A DNA stretch of 64,000 nt from an uncultured Bacteroidales bacterium (GCA_902787575.1 CADAGX010000017.1:1-64000); one strand, 5' to 3'; numbered from the stretch's first letter, positions 7,905 to 18,067 are shown. The notes: generated by a model not told the origin, from the sequence alone. Numbers and translations are program-made.

Positions 7905-8975
7905 TCATTCGCCTCCAAAAGTGAAGTCCGTCTTCTCCACTCCCTCACCATAGATGGTCTTGAAGTCGTCGCGCATCGAAATGACATGGTAGCCAGCCTC
8001 GCGCCACTGGTCGGCCAGCGAGAGCGCCTTCTGACGGTTGGCATGGTCTCGGGCATCGTCGTCGGCTATCAGCATAAAGGCTGCAGAGCGGTGTTCACTG
8101 CTCAAGCAGAAATTGTGCATGGCGCAGTCGCCGCTGCTGTTGCCGAACGACAGAACGGGCACCTTGCCAATCTCCTGCGTTATCTGCAGCACCTTGTTCG
8201 TCTTCAGGTTCTTGATGATAAGTTCGTCCGTGCGGATCAGATTCTCCTCCCGTCCCATCGTGTAATTGACGCCCGTCTCGTCGCCCTGACTCACGGAGCG
8301 GAGCTTCACGTCCATACCAATCACGCGGTTAGGCTCGATGCCGATGGCGTCCACCAACGCCCGACAGATAAAGCGGTCGGAGCCGGATACGACATAATAG
8401 GTGAAGCCGTTTGCCCGCAGATAGTCAAACACCTGCAACATGGGCTTGTAGAAACTCTGACCATAGGTCATGCCACGGAATCCGTTGGCCGGCTTAGCAG
8501 CGTACGCCTTCACGTAGGTGTCAAACTCGGCAAGCGTCATGCCTGCGTAAGCCTTCGCCGCAGCCTGCGCATGCTTCATGTCGAAGTGTGCTGGCAGCGC
8601 CTGCCCGTGGCGCACGAAGTTGCGGATTTCCTGTGCCGTCTCCTTCACGTCATCCGGAGCCACATCCTTGTACGCCTCGTCATCCAGCACGCGATACTCC
8701 AACAGGTTATACTCGAAATACGAAGGATAAAGCTCGCCCACGAAGGTGCCATCCATATCGAATGTGGCGATGCGGTCCTGCGGCTTGATGTAATTCTTGG
8801 AGGCCGTGTTCGTCACGTCCTCCACGTATTCCTGCAAGGCAGTCAGCGCCTCACACTGGTTCCACAGCGAGAAGTAGTACTTCGGCGCCGGAGCCACATA
8901 GTTGTCGTCTTCGCTGCAACTGCAGAATACGCCGAAGAGCGCAACGATGAGTGGAAATAAGAATGTTTTCTTCAT
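7905..8975 (-). CDS. HAD-superfamily phosphatase-like lipoprotein
   Basis: A probable outer-membrane or periplasmic phosphohydrolase. The lipobox (FCSC) follows a hydrophobic leader; the HAD motifs follow in order: FDMDGTF (nucleophile Asp and acid/base Asp) near residue 70, VVSGSD (motif II Ser) near residue 195, and SFGNSSGD (motif IV acidic residue) near 280. A long helical cap lies between motifs I and II. The start at 8975 (MKKTFLF) fits a lipoprotein leader better than the ATG seven codons upstream. The substrate is unknown; bacterial secreted HAD enzymes of this sort often remove phosphate from small molecules. Confidence 0.8.
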   Translation of the reverse strand: MKKTFLFPLIVALFGVFCSCSEDDNYVAPAPKYYFSLWNQCEALTALQEYVEDVTNTASKNYIKPQDRIATFDMDGTFVGELYPSYFEYNLLEYRVLDDEAYKDVAPDDVKETAQEIRNFVRHGQALPAHFDMKHAQAAAKAYAGMTLAEFDTYVKAYAAKPANGFRGMTYGQSFYKPMLQVFDYLRANGFTYYVVSGSDRFICRALVDAIGIEPNRVIGMDVKLRSVSQGDETGVNYTMGREENLIRTDELIIKNLKTNKVLQITQEIGKVPVLSFGNSSGDCAMHNFCLSSEHRSAAFMLIADDDARDHANRQKALSLADQWREAGYHVISMRDDFKTIYGEGVEKTDFTFGGE

Positions 8976-9287
8976 CTGTATCTTTTGTTTTACCATTTGT
9001 TACACGTCGCAGCTACGATACGGCACGTCAGCCGTGTCCGATATCTGGCCGCAAATTTACAAATTATTCGCGAGAAAACTGCAATCCTGCGAGACGAAAT
9101 TCCTGCGCGTGCAAGTTTTCGGCCAAGTAATACTATAAATATAAAATAAACAATAAATAAAAGTATAAAGAAAATTTTTAGCCGCACAAATCACCCATCT
9201 GTGTCATTCCGACGGCTGCGTGTAAAAGTTTCATTCGGAGAAGGCTTTAACCCATTTGAAGAAGACTTAATTCCATACTGAGAAAGC
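8976..9287. other. Intergenic region with one weak promoter-like element
   Basis: No gene is visible in these 312 nt. On the minus strand TAAATTTG (9052-9059) could be the -7 element for the HAD-like gene, with a TTG at 9082-9084 (22-nt spacer, slightly long). A single decayed match to the 12-bp array core occurs at 8999-9010 but has no neighbour at the 22-bp period. The AT-rich 9125-9180 stretch and the rest show nothing recognisable. Confidence 0.5.
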
Positions 9288-9890
9288 CTATAGAGAAGCG
9301 TTTATCTGCTGAATGTAGTCGAGGAGTTCGTCGCGGCCGGCACGTGTGACGGAGCTGGTGACGAAATGTGGCGGGAGTTCTTCCCACTGCTCGCTGAGGG
9401 CGCGGAGATAGGCAGCAACGTTGGCACCAAGTTTTGTCTTGCCAAGTTTGTCGCCTTTGGTAAAAACGAGTGCAAAGGGGACTTCGTTCTCGCCAAGCCA
9501 CTGGATGAAATCGAGGTCGATGCGCTGCGGTTCGTGGCGCGAATCGACAAGCACAAAGAGACACGTCATCTGCTGGCGATGGAGCACGTAGCCCGATATC
9601 ATCTGTTGGAATTTTTCCTGTTCCTTCTTGCTACGTTTGGCAAAGCCGTAGCCGGGAAGGTCTACCAAATGCCAGCGGCCGTTGATGAGAAAGTAGTTTA
9701 TCATCATTGTCTTGCCTGGCGTGGCTGATGTCTTGGCCAGTCGGGAGTTGCCCGTAAGCATATTCACGAGGCTCGACTTGCCAACATTGCTACGCCCGAT
9801 GAAGGCGTACTCGGGCAGCGTGGACTCGGGACAGAGTTCCACGCTGGGCGCACTGATGAGGTATGTAGCAGTATCTATCTTCACAGGCAA
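9288..9890 (-). CDS. engB: Ribosome biogenesis GTPase EngB (YihA/YsxC)
   Basis: Cytoplasmic GTPase needed for large-subunit assembly. The G motifs are all present: GRSNVGKSS (G1, residues 32-40), a threonine switch region with TPGKT, DLPGYG (G3, near 77), TKGD (G4, near 143) and TSS (G5, near 178). The 200-residue length is typical. It begins 25 nt after the DUF3078 gene on the same strand and may be co-transcribed with it. Confidence 0.95.
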   Translation of the reverse strand: MPVKIDTATYLISAPSVELCPESTLPEYAFIGRSNVGKSSLVNMLTGNSRLAKTSATPGKTMMINYFLINGRWHLVDLPGYGFAKRSKKEQEKFQQMISGYVLHRQQMTCLFVLVDSRHEPQRIDLDFIQWLGENEVPFALVFTKGDKLGKTKLGANVAAYLRALSEQWEELPPHFVTSSVTRAGRDELLDYIQQINASL

Positions 9891-9914
9891 GAGGGCTTAC
9901 AGTGTGTCGTGTTT

Positions 9915-11288
9915 TTAGAACGAATAGTTGAGGCCGAGGCTCAGTCCTTCCTGCATCATCCAGTAGCCATGCTTGCCGCGGAACTTGATGGCGCTGTCGT
10001 CGAACTTGGGATTGACGTTCAGCTGAGCAGAGAGGAGCTTGTTGATGTGGAGGTTGAGCGTATTCGTCCAGTCGATGCGCGTGAACTCGAGGTTGCTGTA
10101 CCAATAGACGCGGCTCGTCCACGTGAGCTGGGAGTTGATAACCCACTTGTAATTGAGTGTGACGTTGGGACCGAAGGTGTGCCGCGAGTGGTGACCCGGC
10201 CGTACGCCATAGCTCTTGACGAGGCTGCTGCGCTGGACGTAACGAATTGAATAGGCCAACGGGGCCACGTTGACGTCGCCCGTGAAGTGTTTCTTCTTGC
10301 CAAACTGGAAGGAGTAACGCATACCGGGTGCAATGGTGACGTCCATTGGCGAGAAGATGTCCATGGTGACACGGTCGGTATTGACGGCATAAACGGGAAC
10401 CACCTGCGTGGAGATGACCACCTGCCCAGAGTAGGACAGCGTCTTGTAGGCCTTGTAACCCCAGTTGGTGGTGTACTTAATGGAGTTGTTGGTGGGACGG
10501 AACGTTCGATTCTTGTCGGCCTTGTTCGTCTGGAAGCCCAGCCAGAAATCGAGGTTGTTGGTCCACGTTATCTTCTTCTCGTTGTTGAAGTTGGCGTTCA
10601 GAATGAGGCGGCTGTTGCCTGCGTAGCGGTTCTCGCCGCCGGGCCAGTTGCTGGAGAAATAGTTCTGCGTAAACTGCAACGCCACGCTACTCGGGAACTT
10701 CCAGAAGTTGGGCCGCCGCGTTACGACCACCACCTTATCGTGCACCGTAGGCGTGAGGCTACCGGCCTTCACCTTCGAGGCCAGTTGGTCTTCGGTGTGA
10801 ATCTTCTCGGCTATGTCTTCGCGCAACTTGCCTTGTGCACGCACGGCCTCCTCGGTCTGGGTCACCAGCCAAGGTTGGTCTACGTAGAGTTGTGCCAGCG
10901 AGCGGTTCACCTCTCCGAGGCGTTGCATCTGGCGGTCTCCGCTCATATCTTCTTGGCCCGAAAAGAGTTGATGCATGGGAGAGGCATAGAGTGTGGGGGC
11001 AGACAACAGCTGATAGAAATAGGCATCGGGCACGACACCTACGGTCTGCACATTGCGGCTGGCCGAGTCGCGCTGTTCCACAAGCGTGTCTAATGCACGT
11101 CCATACGCCTGTACCAGCAGGGTGTCGAGCACGGGAAGCGTGTCGGGCGACATGGGTTGCACCTCAGCTGGCTGCAGTGTCTCGGCAACTTGGGCAGGCA
11201 CTGTGTCAGCAACCTCCTCCGCCTCGCTTTGAGCGCGAGTCCAAGGCGTGCAAAAAAGCAGAAACATAAGAGCAAAACTCAGCCTCAT
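9915..11288 (-). CDS. DUF3078 outer-membrane-type beta-barrel protein
   Basis: A 457-residue secreted protein. A signal peptide (LSFALMFLLFCTPWTRAQS) is followed by a Pro/Glu-rich stretch and then, from about residue 190, alternating aromatic beta strands (e.g. ALQFTQNYFSSNWPGGENRYAG, WTNNLDFWLGFQ), ending in a terminal Phe, as outer-membrane barrels do. This matches the DUF3078 family, function unknown. The start at 11288 was chosen because the upstream in-frame ATG (11327) would make the -7 element at 11315-11322 part of the coding region. Confidence 0.82.
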   Translation of the reverse strand: MRLSFALMFLLFCTPWTRAQSEAEEVADTVPAQVAETLQPAEVQPMSPDTLPVLDTLLVQAYGRALDTLVEQRDSASRNVQTVGVVPDAYFYQLLSAPTLYASPMHQLFSGQEDMSGDRQMQRLGEVNRSLAQLYVDQPWLVTQTEEAVRAQGKLREDIAEKIHTEDQLASKVKAGSLTPTVHDKVVVVTRRPNFWKFPSSVALQFTQNYFSSNWPGGENRYAGNSRLILNANFNNEKKITWTNNLDFWLGFQTNKADKNRTFRPTNNSIKYTTNWGYKAYKTLSYSGQVVISTQVVPVYAVNTDRVTMDIFSPMDVTIAPGMRYSFQFGKKKHFTGDVNVAPLAYSIRYVQRSSLVKSYGVRPGHHSRHTFGPNVTLNYKWVINSQLTWTSRVYWYSNLEFTRIDWTNTLNLHINKLLSAQLNVNPKFDDSAIKFRGKHGYWMMQEGLSLGLNYSF

Positions 11289-11314
11289 CTCGTTCAATTT
11301 TTCGGAATTTTCTG

Positions 11315-11322
11315 CAAAGATA
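11315..11322 (-). promoter_or_regulatory. -7 element for the DUF3078-engB unit
   Basis: TATCTTTG on the minus strand, about 27 nt upstream of the DUF3078 start; no good TTG at the right spacing. Confidence 0.5.
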
Positions 11323-11367
11323 ATCATTTTTCGCGGTTAAAAGAGAAAGCTATTGAAGATTTTTGCG

Positions 11368-11375
11368 TAAATTTG
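11368..11375 (+). promoter_or_regulatory. -7 element for yidC
   Basis: TAAATTTG, 32 nt upstream of the yidC ATG and divergent from the DUF3078 promoter 46 nt away. The -33 region is weak. Confidence 0.5.
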
Positions 11376-11406
11376 CACTTCATAACACGTAACACACATA
11401 TATAAT

Positions 11407-13275
11407 ATGGATAAGAACACCATTACAGGATTTATTCTCATTGCGCTTGTAGTAATTGGATTCAGCTGGTACAGCCGCCCCAGCCAAGCCGAGTTGGAGC
11501 AACTGGCCCGTCAGGACAGCATCGCTCAGGTGGAGGCAGCGATGGCAGAGAAGCAACAAGCAGAAGAAGTACAGGAAGTTATTCCCAGTCAGACGGCAGA
11601 CAGCAGCGCACTTTTCTTCGCACAACGCGAAGGACAGGAGCAGGAAATCGTACTTGAGAACGAGGTGGTGCGGCTGACGCTGAGCACGCTGGGTGGAACC
11701 GTGGAGTGTGCCGAGCTGAAAGGTTTCGACAGCCGTAACAGAGAAGGCGACGTGATGCTGTTCACACGCAAGGATGCACAACTCGCATTTGTCTTCGAGG
11801 GAAAGACAGAGAATATCATCACCTCGGACTACTACTTCACGCCCATAGCCGTGACCGACACCAGCGTAACCATGACGCTGAACCAGCCTGGCAAGACGCT
11901 GGCCATTGCTTACTGCCTGCGTCCCAGCTCATACATGATGGACATCCAGATTACGACACAGGGACTGAGCGGATTCTTCTCGCCCAGCACCAAGACGATG
12001 AGCATCGACTGGACAGACCGCATTGCGCAGCAGGAGAAAGGATATGACTTCGAGAACCGCTACAGCAGCCTCACGTACAAGAAGACCGACAAGGGCACAA
12101 AGCATCTGAAGGAGTCGCGCAACGACGACAAGACGCTCGACATGCCGCTCGACTGGATAGCTTTCAAGAATCAGTTCTTCAGCGCAGTGATGATTGCACC
12201 CGAAAATTTCACAGACGCACATCTCACCAGCACCCAAGAGGCGGACAAGAAGTCGGGCTTCCTGAAGACTTACGAGGCCGAGGCCAAGACGACGTTCGAC
12301 CCCACGGGCGCTCAGCCCACACGCCTGCAGATGTATCTCGGTCCGAACGACTTCCACAAGCTGAAAGCACACAACGAACTGAGCATCGCCGACAAAGACC
12401 TCGAACTGGAGAAACTCGTAGACCTCGGCTGGCCGCTGTTCCGCTGGATTAACCGCTGGTTCATCATCTACCTCTTCGACTGGTTGAAAGGCTTTGGCCT
12501 GCACATGGGCATCGTGCTGGCTCTGTTGACGCTTATCGTCAAGACCCTCGTCTATCCCACCACGAAGAAAAGTTTCATGAGCAGCGCCAAGATGCGCGTG
12601 CTCAAGCCACAGATTGATGCCCTCAACCAGAAGTATCCCAAGCAGGAGGACGCAATGAAGAAGCAGCAGGAAATGATGCAAATCTACAGCCAGTACGGCG
12701 TCAGCCCTATGGGAGGCTGCCTGCCCATGCTCATACAGACGCCCATCTGGATTGCGCTCTTCAACTTTGTGCCCAACGCCATCGAACTGCGCGGCCAGAG
12801 CTTCCTGTGGGCCGATGATTTGAGCGCCTACGACGATGTGCTGCGATGGGGTAAGGACCTCTGGCTCATTGGCGACCACCTGAGCATCTTCTGCATGCTG
12901 TTCTGCCTGACGAATATCATCAATACGTGGATCAGCATGCGCCAGCAGCAGAACCAGCTCACGGGCGACCAGGCTCAGCAGATGAAGATGATGCAGTATA
13001 TGATGTACTTCATGCCGCTGATGTTCTTCTTCATGTTCAACAACTACAGCTCCGGTCTGTGTTACTACTACTTCCTCTCCGGTCTGCTCAACATCCTGAT
13101 GATGTGGTATCTGCGCCGCACCACAGACGACAAGAAACTGCTGGCTAAGCTCGAAGCCTACCGCCAGCAGCACAAGAACGACCCGAAGAAGACTTCCGGA
13201 CTGGCTGCACGCCTCGAAGCACTGCAGAAGCAGGCACAAGCAGCCGAAGAACAACGTCGCAACCAAAAGAGATAA
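11407..13275 (+). CDS. yidC: Membrane protein insertase YidC
   Basis: Inserts inner-membrane proteins alone or with SecYEG. The first membrane segment (residues 6-22, ITGFILIALVVIGFSWY) is followed by a large periplasmic beta domain to about residue 340. The insertase domain follows with segments around 365, 440 (PMGGCLPMLIQTPIWIALF), 500 and 540, and a basic Gln-rich tail. The length of 622 residues matches Bacteroidota YidC. It is followed after 5 nt by the S9 peptidase gene, so at least those two are probably on one message. Confidence 0.97.
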   Translation: MDKNTITGFILIALVVIGFSWYSRPSQAELEQLARQDSIAQVEAAMAEKQQAEEVQEVIPSQTADSSALFFAQREGQEQEIVLENEVVRLTLSTLGGTVECAELKGFDSRNREGDVMLFTRKDAQLAFVFEGKTENIITSDYYFTPIAVTDTSVTMTLNQPGKTLAIAYCLRPSSYMMDIQITTQGLSGFFSPSTKTMSIDWTDRIAQQEKGYDFENRYSSLTYKKTDKGTKHLKESRNDDKTLDMPLDWIAFKNQFFSAVMIAPENFTDAHLTSTQEADKKSGFLKTYEAEAKTTFDPTGAQPTRLQMYLGPNDFHKLKAHNELSIADKDLELEKLVDLGWPLFRWINRWFIIYLFDWLKGFGLHMGIVLALLTLIVKTLVYPTTKKSFMSSAKMRVLKPQIDALNQKYPKQEDAMKKQQEMMQIYSQYGVSPMGGCLPMLIQTPIWIALFNFVPNAIELRGQSFLWADDLSAYDDVLRWGKDLWLIGDHLSIFCMLFCLTNIINTWISMRQQQNQLTGDQAQQMKMMQYMMYFMPLMFFFMFNNYSSGLCYYYFLSGLLNILMMWYLRRTTDDKKLLAKLEAYRQQHKNDPKKTSGLAARLEALQKQAQAAEEQRRNQKR

Positions 13276-13280
13276 ACAAC

Positions 13281-15500
13281 ATGAAAACGACACGCACCTT
13301 CATCGCAATCTTGGCGTCAATTGCCTTTATGTCACACATAGTTTCTTGCCAGACGACGGCCGACGACGAATTCATTGGCCGCAACGAAATCGCACTGCCG
13401 AGCGACACGCTCACGCCCGAGGCGCTTTGGGCCATGGGCCGCATAGGCGCATACGAAGCATCGCCCAACGGAGAAAAAATAGCCTATCAAGTCACATACT
13501 ACAGCGTCGCGCTCAACAAGAGCCACACCGTACTCTACGTCTGCAACGCCGACGGCTCGGATCAGCAGTTGCTGACAGCCACGTCCCTGAGCGAGAGCTC
13601 ACCCACTTGGCTCAGCGACGACCGCATTGCCTTCCTCTCGGAGGGAGAAGTGTGGAGTATGAACGCCGCTGGCAAGGAACGCAAGCAACTGACACAGACA
13701 GAAGGCAGTGTCGATGACTTCCTATTTGCGCCCGACGGCGAGAAAGTCATCCTCATCAAGTCGGTGCCCTTCCATGACATCATCAAGGAGCGACCCGCCG
13801 ACCTGCCCAAGAGCACCGGGCGCGTCATCACCGACCTGATGTACCGCCACTGGGACCACTACGTCGAGACGATTCCCCACCCCTTCGTGCTCAATCTGGA
13901 GACTGGCGAGGAATTCGACATCCTCGAAGGCCAGCCCTACGAATGCCCCATGGAACCTTTCGGCGGAGTAGAGCAACTGGCTTGGAGCCCCGACTCGAAG
14001 CACATTGCCTTCACCTGCCGCACAAAGACGGGCCTAGCATATAGCATAAGCACTGACAGCGACATTTTCCTCTACAATGTGGAAAGTGGCAATCTCTACG
14101 GCGGCACTAAGAATCTGTGCAAAAAAGGTGCTGAATTTGATGTTGTGCCCGACGGATGCCTCCCATACGAGTGTGACAACCTGCTCGACCCAACCAAGAC
14201 GCTCAAGAATCAATTTGTAAATACCACCGACAAGTGGGGGGATTACAACGTTGGGTACGACCAGAATCCTAAGTTCTCGCCCGACGGCCGCTACGTGGCA
14301 TGGCTCAGCATGGCGCGCGACGGCTATGAGAGCGACCGTCAGCGGCTCTGCATCTACGACCTCAAGGCCGACACAAAGACTTACGTCACAGAGTCGTTCG
14401 ACTCAAACGTGGACGACTTCTGCTGGGCTGCCGACTCGCATACCTTATATTATATAGGTGTATGGCACGGCACGGTCAACCTCTACCGCACGAACCTCGA
14501 GGGCGAGGTGGCACAGCTGACGGCCGAGCAAGCCGACTTCGGCTCGCTGCAGCTGATGAACGACGGACAGCGCCTGCTCATGGAGAAGCACGACCACATG
14601 CATCCGGCCGACCTCTATGCCGTGACGCCCGGCGACACGCCAGAAAACACCTGCATCGAGCAGCTCACCCATGAGAACAAGCACATCCTCGACCAACTGG
14701 CCGCAGCCAGCTGCGAGCCACACTGGGTGAAGACGACCGACGGCGGCGATATGCTATACTGGGTCATCCTACCACCTCACTTCGACCCGTCGAAGAAATA
14801 CCCCACCCTGCTCTTCTGCGAGGGCGGCCCGCAAAGTCCCGTCTCGCAGTTCTGGAGCTACCGCTGGAACTTCCGTATCATGGCCGCTCAGGGCTATGTC
14901 ATCGTGGCTCCCAACCGCCACGGCCTGCCCGGATTCGGCAGCGAATGGTGCGAAGAGGTGAGCGGCGACTGGACCGGCCAGTGCATGGCAGACTATCTGA
15001 CGGCCATCGACGACGCGTGCCAGAAGCTGCCTTATGTGGACCGCGACCGACTGGGAGCTGTGGGTGCTTCGTTCGGCGGTTTCAGCGTCTACTATCTGGC
15101 TGGCCACCACGAGAAGCGCTTCAAGTGCTTCATTGCCCATGACGGTGCCTTCAACCTCGAAGCAATGTACACCGAGACAGAGGAGAACTGGTTCTCCAAT
15201 TGGGAATACGACGATGCCTACTGGAACAAGGACCGCACAGCGGCAGCCAGCAAGACGTACGAGAACTCGCCCCACCGCTTCATCGACAAGTGGGACACGC
15301 CCATCCTCTGCATTCATGGCGAGAAGGACTATCGCATCAATGCCACACAGGGCATGTCGGCTTTCAACGCGGCCCGCATGAAAGGCATCGAGGCCGAGCT
15401 ACTGCTTTATCCCGACGAGAACCACTGGGTACTGAAGCCCCAGAACGGCATCCTCTGGCAGCGCACCTTCTTCCAGTGGCTCGACCGCTGGCTGAAGTAA
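13281..15500 (+). CDS. S9-family serine peptidase (dipeptidyl/acylaminoacyl peptidase type)
   Basis: A 739-residue exported peptidase that would release dipeptides or blocked residues from oligopeptides in the periplasm. The N-terminal leader ends in HIVSC, a plausible lipobox. A WD40/PD40-like propeller (repeats such as SPDSKHIAF, SPDGRYVAWLS) covers about residues 40-460. The alpha/beta-hydrolase domain carries the triad: Ser in GASFGG near 595, Asp in GEKDYR near 680 and His in DENHW near 714. It follows yidC by 5 nt and precedes a secreted carboxypeptidase by 13 nt, forming a proteolytic pair. The exact specificity cannot be read from sequence. Confidence 0.92.
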   Translation: MKTTRTFIAILASIAFMSHIVSCQTTADDEFIGRNEIALPSDTLTPEALWAMGRIGAYEASPNGEKIAYQVTYYSVALNKSHTVLYVCNADGSDQQLLTATSLSESSPTWLSDDRIAFLSEGEVWSMNAAGKERKQLTQTEGSVDDFLFAPDGEKVILIKSVPFHDIIKERPADLPKSTGRVITDLMYRHWDHYVETIPHPFVLNLETGEEFDILEGQPYECPMEPFGGVEQLAWSPDSKHIAFTCRTKTGLAYSISTDSDIFLYNVESGNLYGGTKNLCKKGAEFDVVPDGCLPYECDNLLDPTKTLKNQFVNTTDKWGDYNVGYDQNPKFSPDGRYVAWLSMARDGYESDRQRLCIYDLKADTKTYVTESFDSNVDDFCWAADSHTLYYIGVWHGTVNLYRTNLEGEVAQLTAEQADFGSLQLMNDGQRLLMEKHDHMHPADLYAVTPGDTPENTCIEQLTHENKHILDQLAAASCEPHWVKTTDGGDMLYWVILPPHFDPSKKYPTLLFCEGGPQSPVSQFWSYRWNFRIMAAQGYVIVAPNRHGLPGFGSEWCEEVSGDWTGQCMADYLTAIDDACQKLPYVDRDRLGAVGASFGGFSVYYLAGHHEKRFKCFIAHDGAFNLEAMYTETEENWFSNWEYDDAYWNKDRTAAASKTYENSPHRFIDKWDTPILCIHGEKDYRINATQGMSAFNAARMKGIEAELLLYPDENHWVLKPQNGILWQRTFFQWLDRWLK

Positions 15501-15513
15501 ACGCCGCAAAGTC

Positions 15514-17931
15514 ATGGCGGGTCAGAAGCAACCTTTTGTCACAGGTTTGAAGTCACACCTCGCAGGCATCTTCTTGACGCTTGCATTGAGTCTCACGGCC
15601 TTCACACGAGCCGACGCTCAGCCGCAGCCCGAGCCATATTCCGTGGAGCTCGGTTACTACATGCCGACGCAGTGGGAATACCAGCTCGACGAACACATCA
15701 CCCCGCCGCAATCCTATTTTGGCTTCCCCGTAGGCAGCCAGCACACCGACTGGAGTCAGGCGGTGAGCTACCTCCGACTGCTTGCCTCGCAGTCGGAGCG
15801 CCTTGTGCTCGACACGTTAGGCCACACTTACGAGCACCGTCCCATCGTATGCCTACGCATCACATCGCCTCGCAATCAGCGAGACATCGAGCGCATACGC
15901 CTTGCCCATCTGCGAGTCAAAGAGGGCCGCAGAGAGAAAGGCCCCGCCGTGGTCTGCCTCACCAGCTCAGTGCATGGCAACGAGCCGTCGGGTATGCACG
16001 CCTCGCTGCTTGTGGCCTACTTCATGGCTGTAGCACGCGGCGAGCAGATAGAGAGCCTGCTCTCGGAATGCGTCATACTCATCGTTCCGGGCATGAACCC
16101 CGATGGTTTAAACCGCTTCGCCACGTGGGTGAACTCGGCACGTAGCCTCAGCAACACAGGCGACCCGCTTGGTCGCGAGCCGAACGAGCCGTGGCCCAGT
16201 AGCCGGTTCAATCACTATTGGCACGACTGCAACCGCGACTGGCTCTTCCTCGAGCACCCCGAGACGCGCTGTGTCGTCCAGCTCTACCACCAGTGGCTGC
16301 CACACCTGATGAGCGACCACCACGAGATGGGCTCCTACAAGACGTTCTTCTTCTCGCCCGGTCATCCGCGCCGCGTCTCGCCATATCTGCCGTCACAGAA
16401 CCAAGCCATGGCGGCCCACGTGTCGCGCCACATCGAGACCGCGCTCCAGCAACTGGGTTCCAAATACTTCACTGGCCGCGGATACGACGACTACAACATC
16501 GGCAAGGGTGCCACCTATGGCGACATTCAGGGCACCGTAAGTCTGCTCTGCGAACAGGCCGCCGCACGCGGACACTGGCTGCAGACCTCGCGCGGGCCGC
16601 TCACCTTCCCTTTCACCATCCGCAATCAGGCCGCTGCACAATTTGCCGTCATCGATGCCGCATGGCACGAGCGCGACACCCTGCAGCGATACATGGCGCA
16701 TTTCTATTCCACCCTGCCGCACCAGCACGACACCTCAGGCATCCTCTTTACGGCCAGCGCCTCGCGAGCCGTCACGTGGCATTTCCTCACCATGCTGCAG
16801 CGCCACCACATAAACGTTTACCAGACAAGCAAGGAGGAATATTTCATTCCATACCGCGGCAACAACCCAGCATTGGTGCGAAGCATCATGGAGGCCAACC
16901 TCACCGACTTTGCAGACAGCGTCTTCTACGACATCTCCGCCTGGACGCTACCCTTGGCATACAACATACAGAGCCGTGCTGCCGATGGCCGCGGCCTCCG
17001 GCTCGAAGCCGTGCCATCCGGCCTCCCCTTCCCCGAAGGACGAGTGGAGGCCTCCACCTCGGGCTACTACACCTTCTCGGCCACCGAGTTTTACGTCCCG
17101 TCCCTCATCTACGCCCTGCAAGAAGCTGGTGCACACCTTTGGGCCGACAGCCTCGGCACGCTCTTCGTCCGCTCCGACAGCGCCACGCTCAGTCGTTTGG
17201 CTCGCGCAGCAGCCGTTGACGTCCGCGCCCTGCCCCTTCCGCCCGACACCACACAGCTGCGCCCTGTGCGTCATCCTCGCACCGCCATCATCTGCTCGCC
17301 TCAGAGCAAAGCCAACACACTGGGCACCTACTGGTTCCTGCTCGACTACCGCCAGCAGATGCGGCCCACACTTCTCCCACTGGAGAGACTGCAGAAAGCC
17401 AGTATGAATGCCTACAACACTCTCATCCTGCCCACCCTGATACCGCAGTCCGACAAGCGCGTCGCCATGCTTGCCGACTGGGTGCGAGACGGCGGCATCC
17501 TCATCCTCACAGGCACCGGCCAGCTTACCTTTCAGGGCATGGGTCTCCCGCTGCCAAAACTCGTGCAGCGGCAGAAGGACACCACCCTCTCCGACAAGGG
17601 CGGCTTCCCGGGCGGCATCCTTCAGATACGTCTCCGTCAGGCCAGCCCACTCAGTTGGGGCATGCAGGAGCCGGAGATTCCTGTCTTCAAGAACACCACC
17701 TTGGCTTTCCAGCCCGACAGCTTGGCGTCCTACACCTTCGGCTCCGAGCCCCTCTCGGGCTACTTCGCGCCAGCCTTCATCCAGGACATGGGCAGCACGA
17801 CTGCCGTTGCCACTGCCGCATGGGGCAAGGGCCGCATCGTCTGTCTCAACTTCAGCGTCGCCTTCCGCTCCTGCTTCTACGGCTCCGCACCGCTGCTCAC
17901 CAACGCCATCTTTTTCGCCGACCAAAAGTAA
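15514..17931 (+). CDS. Secreted M14-family zinc carboxypeptidase
   Basis: An 805-residue exported metallopeptidase. The signal peptide (LAGIFLTLALSLTAFTRADA) ends near residue 36. The M14 zinc ligands appear as HGNEPSG near residue 155 (His and Glu) and a downstream DHHE near 268. The long C-terminal part (from about 400) contains a class-I-glutamine-amidotransferase-like region with ILTGTGQL, as in other large M14 proteins of Bacteroidota. It lies 13 nt after the S9 peptidase gene, so sequential peptide trimming in the periplasm is likely. Confident for family, not for substrate. Confidence 0.88.
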   Translation: MAGQKQPFVTGLKSHLAGIFLTLALSLTAFTRADAQPQPEPYSVELGYYMPTQWEYQLDEHITPPQSYFGFPVGSQHTDWSQAVSYLRLLASQSERLVLDTLGHTYEHRPIVCLRITSPRNQRDIERIRLAHLRVKEGRREKGPAVVCLTSSVHGNEPSGMHASLLVAYFMAVARGEQIESLLSECVILIVPGMNPDGLNRFATWVNSARSLSNTGDPLGREPNEPWPSSRFNHYWHDCNRDWLFLEHPETRCVVQLYHQWLPHLMSDHHEMGSYKTFFFSPGHPRRVSPYLPSQNQAMAAHVSRHIETALQQLGSKYFTGRGYDDYNIGKGATYGDIQGTVSLLCEQAAARGHWLQTSRGPLTFPFTIRNQAAAQFAVIDAAWHERDTLQRYMAHFYSTLPHQHDTSGILFTASASRAVTWHFLTMLQRHHINVYQTSKEEYFIPYRGNNPALVRSIMEANLTDFADSVFYDISAWTLPLAYNIQSRAADGRGLRLEAVPSGLPFPEGRVEASTSGYYTFSATEFYVPSLIYALQEAGAHLWADSLGTLFVRSDSATLSRLARAAAVDVRALPLPPDTTQLRPVRHPRTAIICSPQSKANTLGTYWFLLDYRQQMRPTLLPLERLQKASMNAYNTLILPTLIPQSDKRVAMLADWVRDGGILILTGTGQLTFQGMGLPLPKLVQRQKDTTLSDKGGFPGGILQIRLRQASPLSWGMQEPEIPVFKNTTLAFQPDSLASYTFGSEPLSGYFAPAFIQDMGSTTAVATAAWGKGRIVCLNFSVAFRSCFYGSAPLLTNAIFFADQK

Positions 17932-17942
17932 CGGTTTTCACA

Positions 17943-18030
17943 GCCACGTGTAGTTTGCTTCACAGCGACGCGTCGCGTGAGCCGATGCGACGTGTCGCAT
18001 GAAGCCACGCGACGTGTGGCGTGGAAACAG
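17943..18030 (+). repeat. 22-bp-period array, locus 1 (4 units)
   Basis: Four 12-bp cores start at exactly 22-nt steps: GCCACGTGTAGT (17943), GCGACGCGTCGC (17965), GCGACGTGTCGC (17987), GCGACGTGTGGC (18009). The 10-nt spacers differ. The array lies between the M14 peptidase stop and the MFS promoter. See the other loci at 25236, 31354 and 42032. Confidence 0.85.
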
Positions 18031-18067
18031 TCCACAGTTCATAGTCCATAGTCATAGTTCATAGTTA
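18031..18067. repeat. Degenerate CATAGTTCATAGTC short repeat
   Basis: Head-to-tail variants of CATAGT(T/C)C. Related stretches (reverse orientation, ACTATGGACT) occur at 39165-39178, 54701-54733 and 60247-60282, each in a gene gap. Confidence 0.6.

Noticed and set aside
8999..9032. Fifth 22-bp array
   Set aside because: One 10-of-12 match to the core at 8999, but the position 22 nt later does not match.
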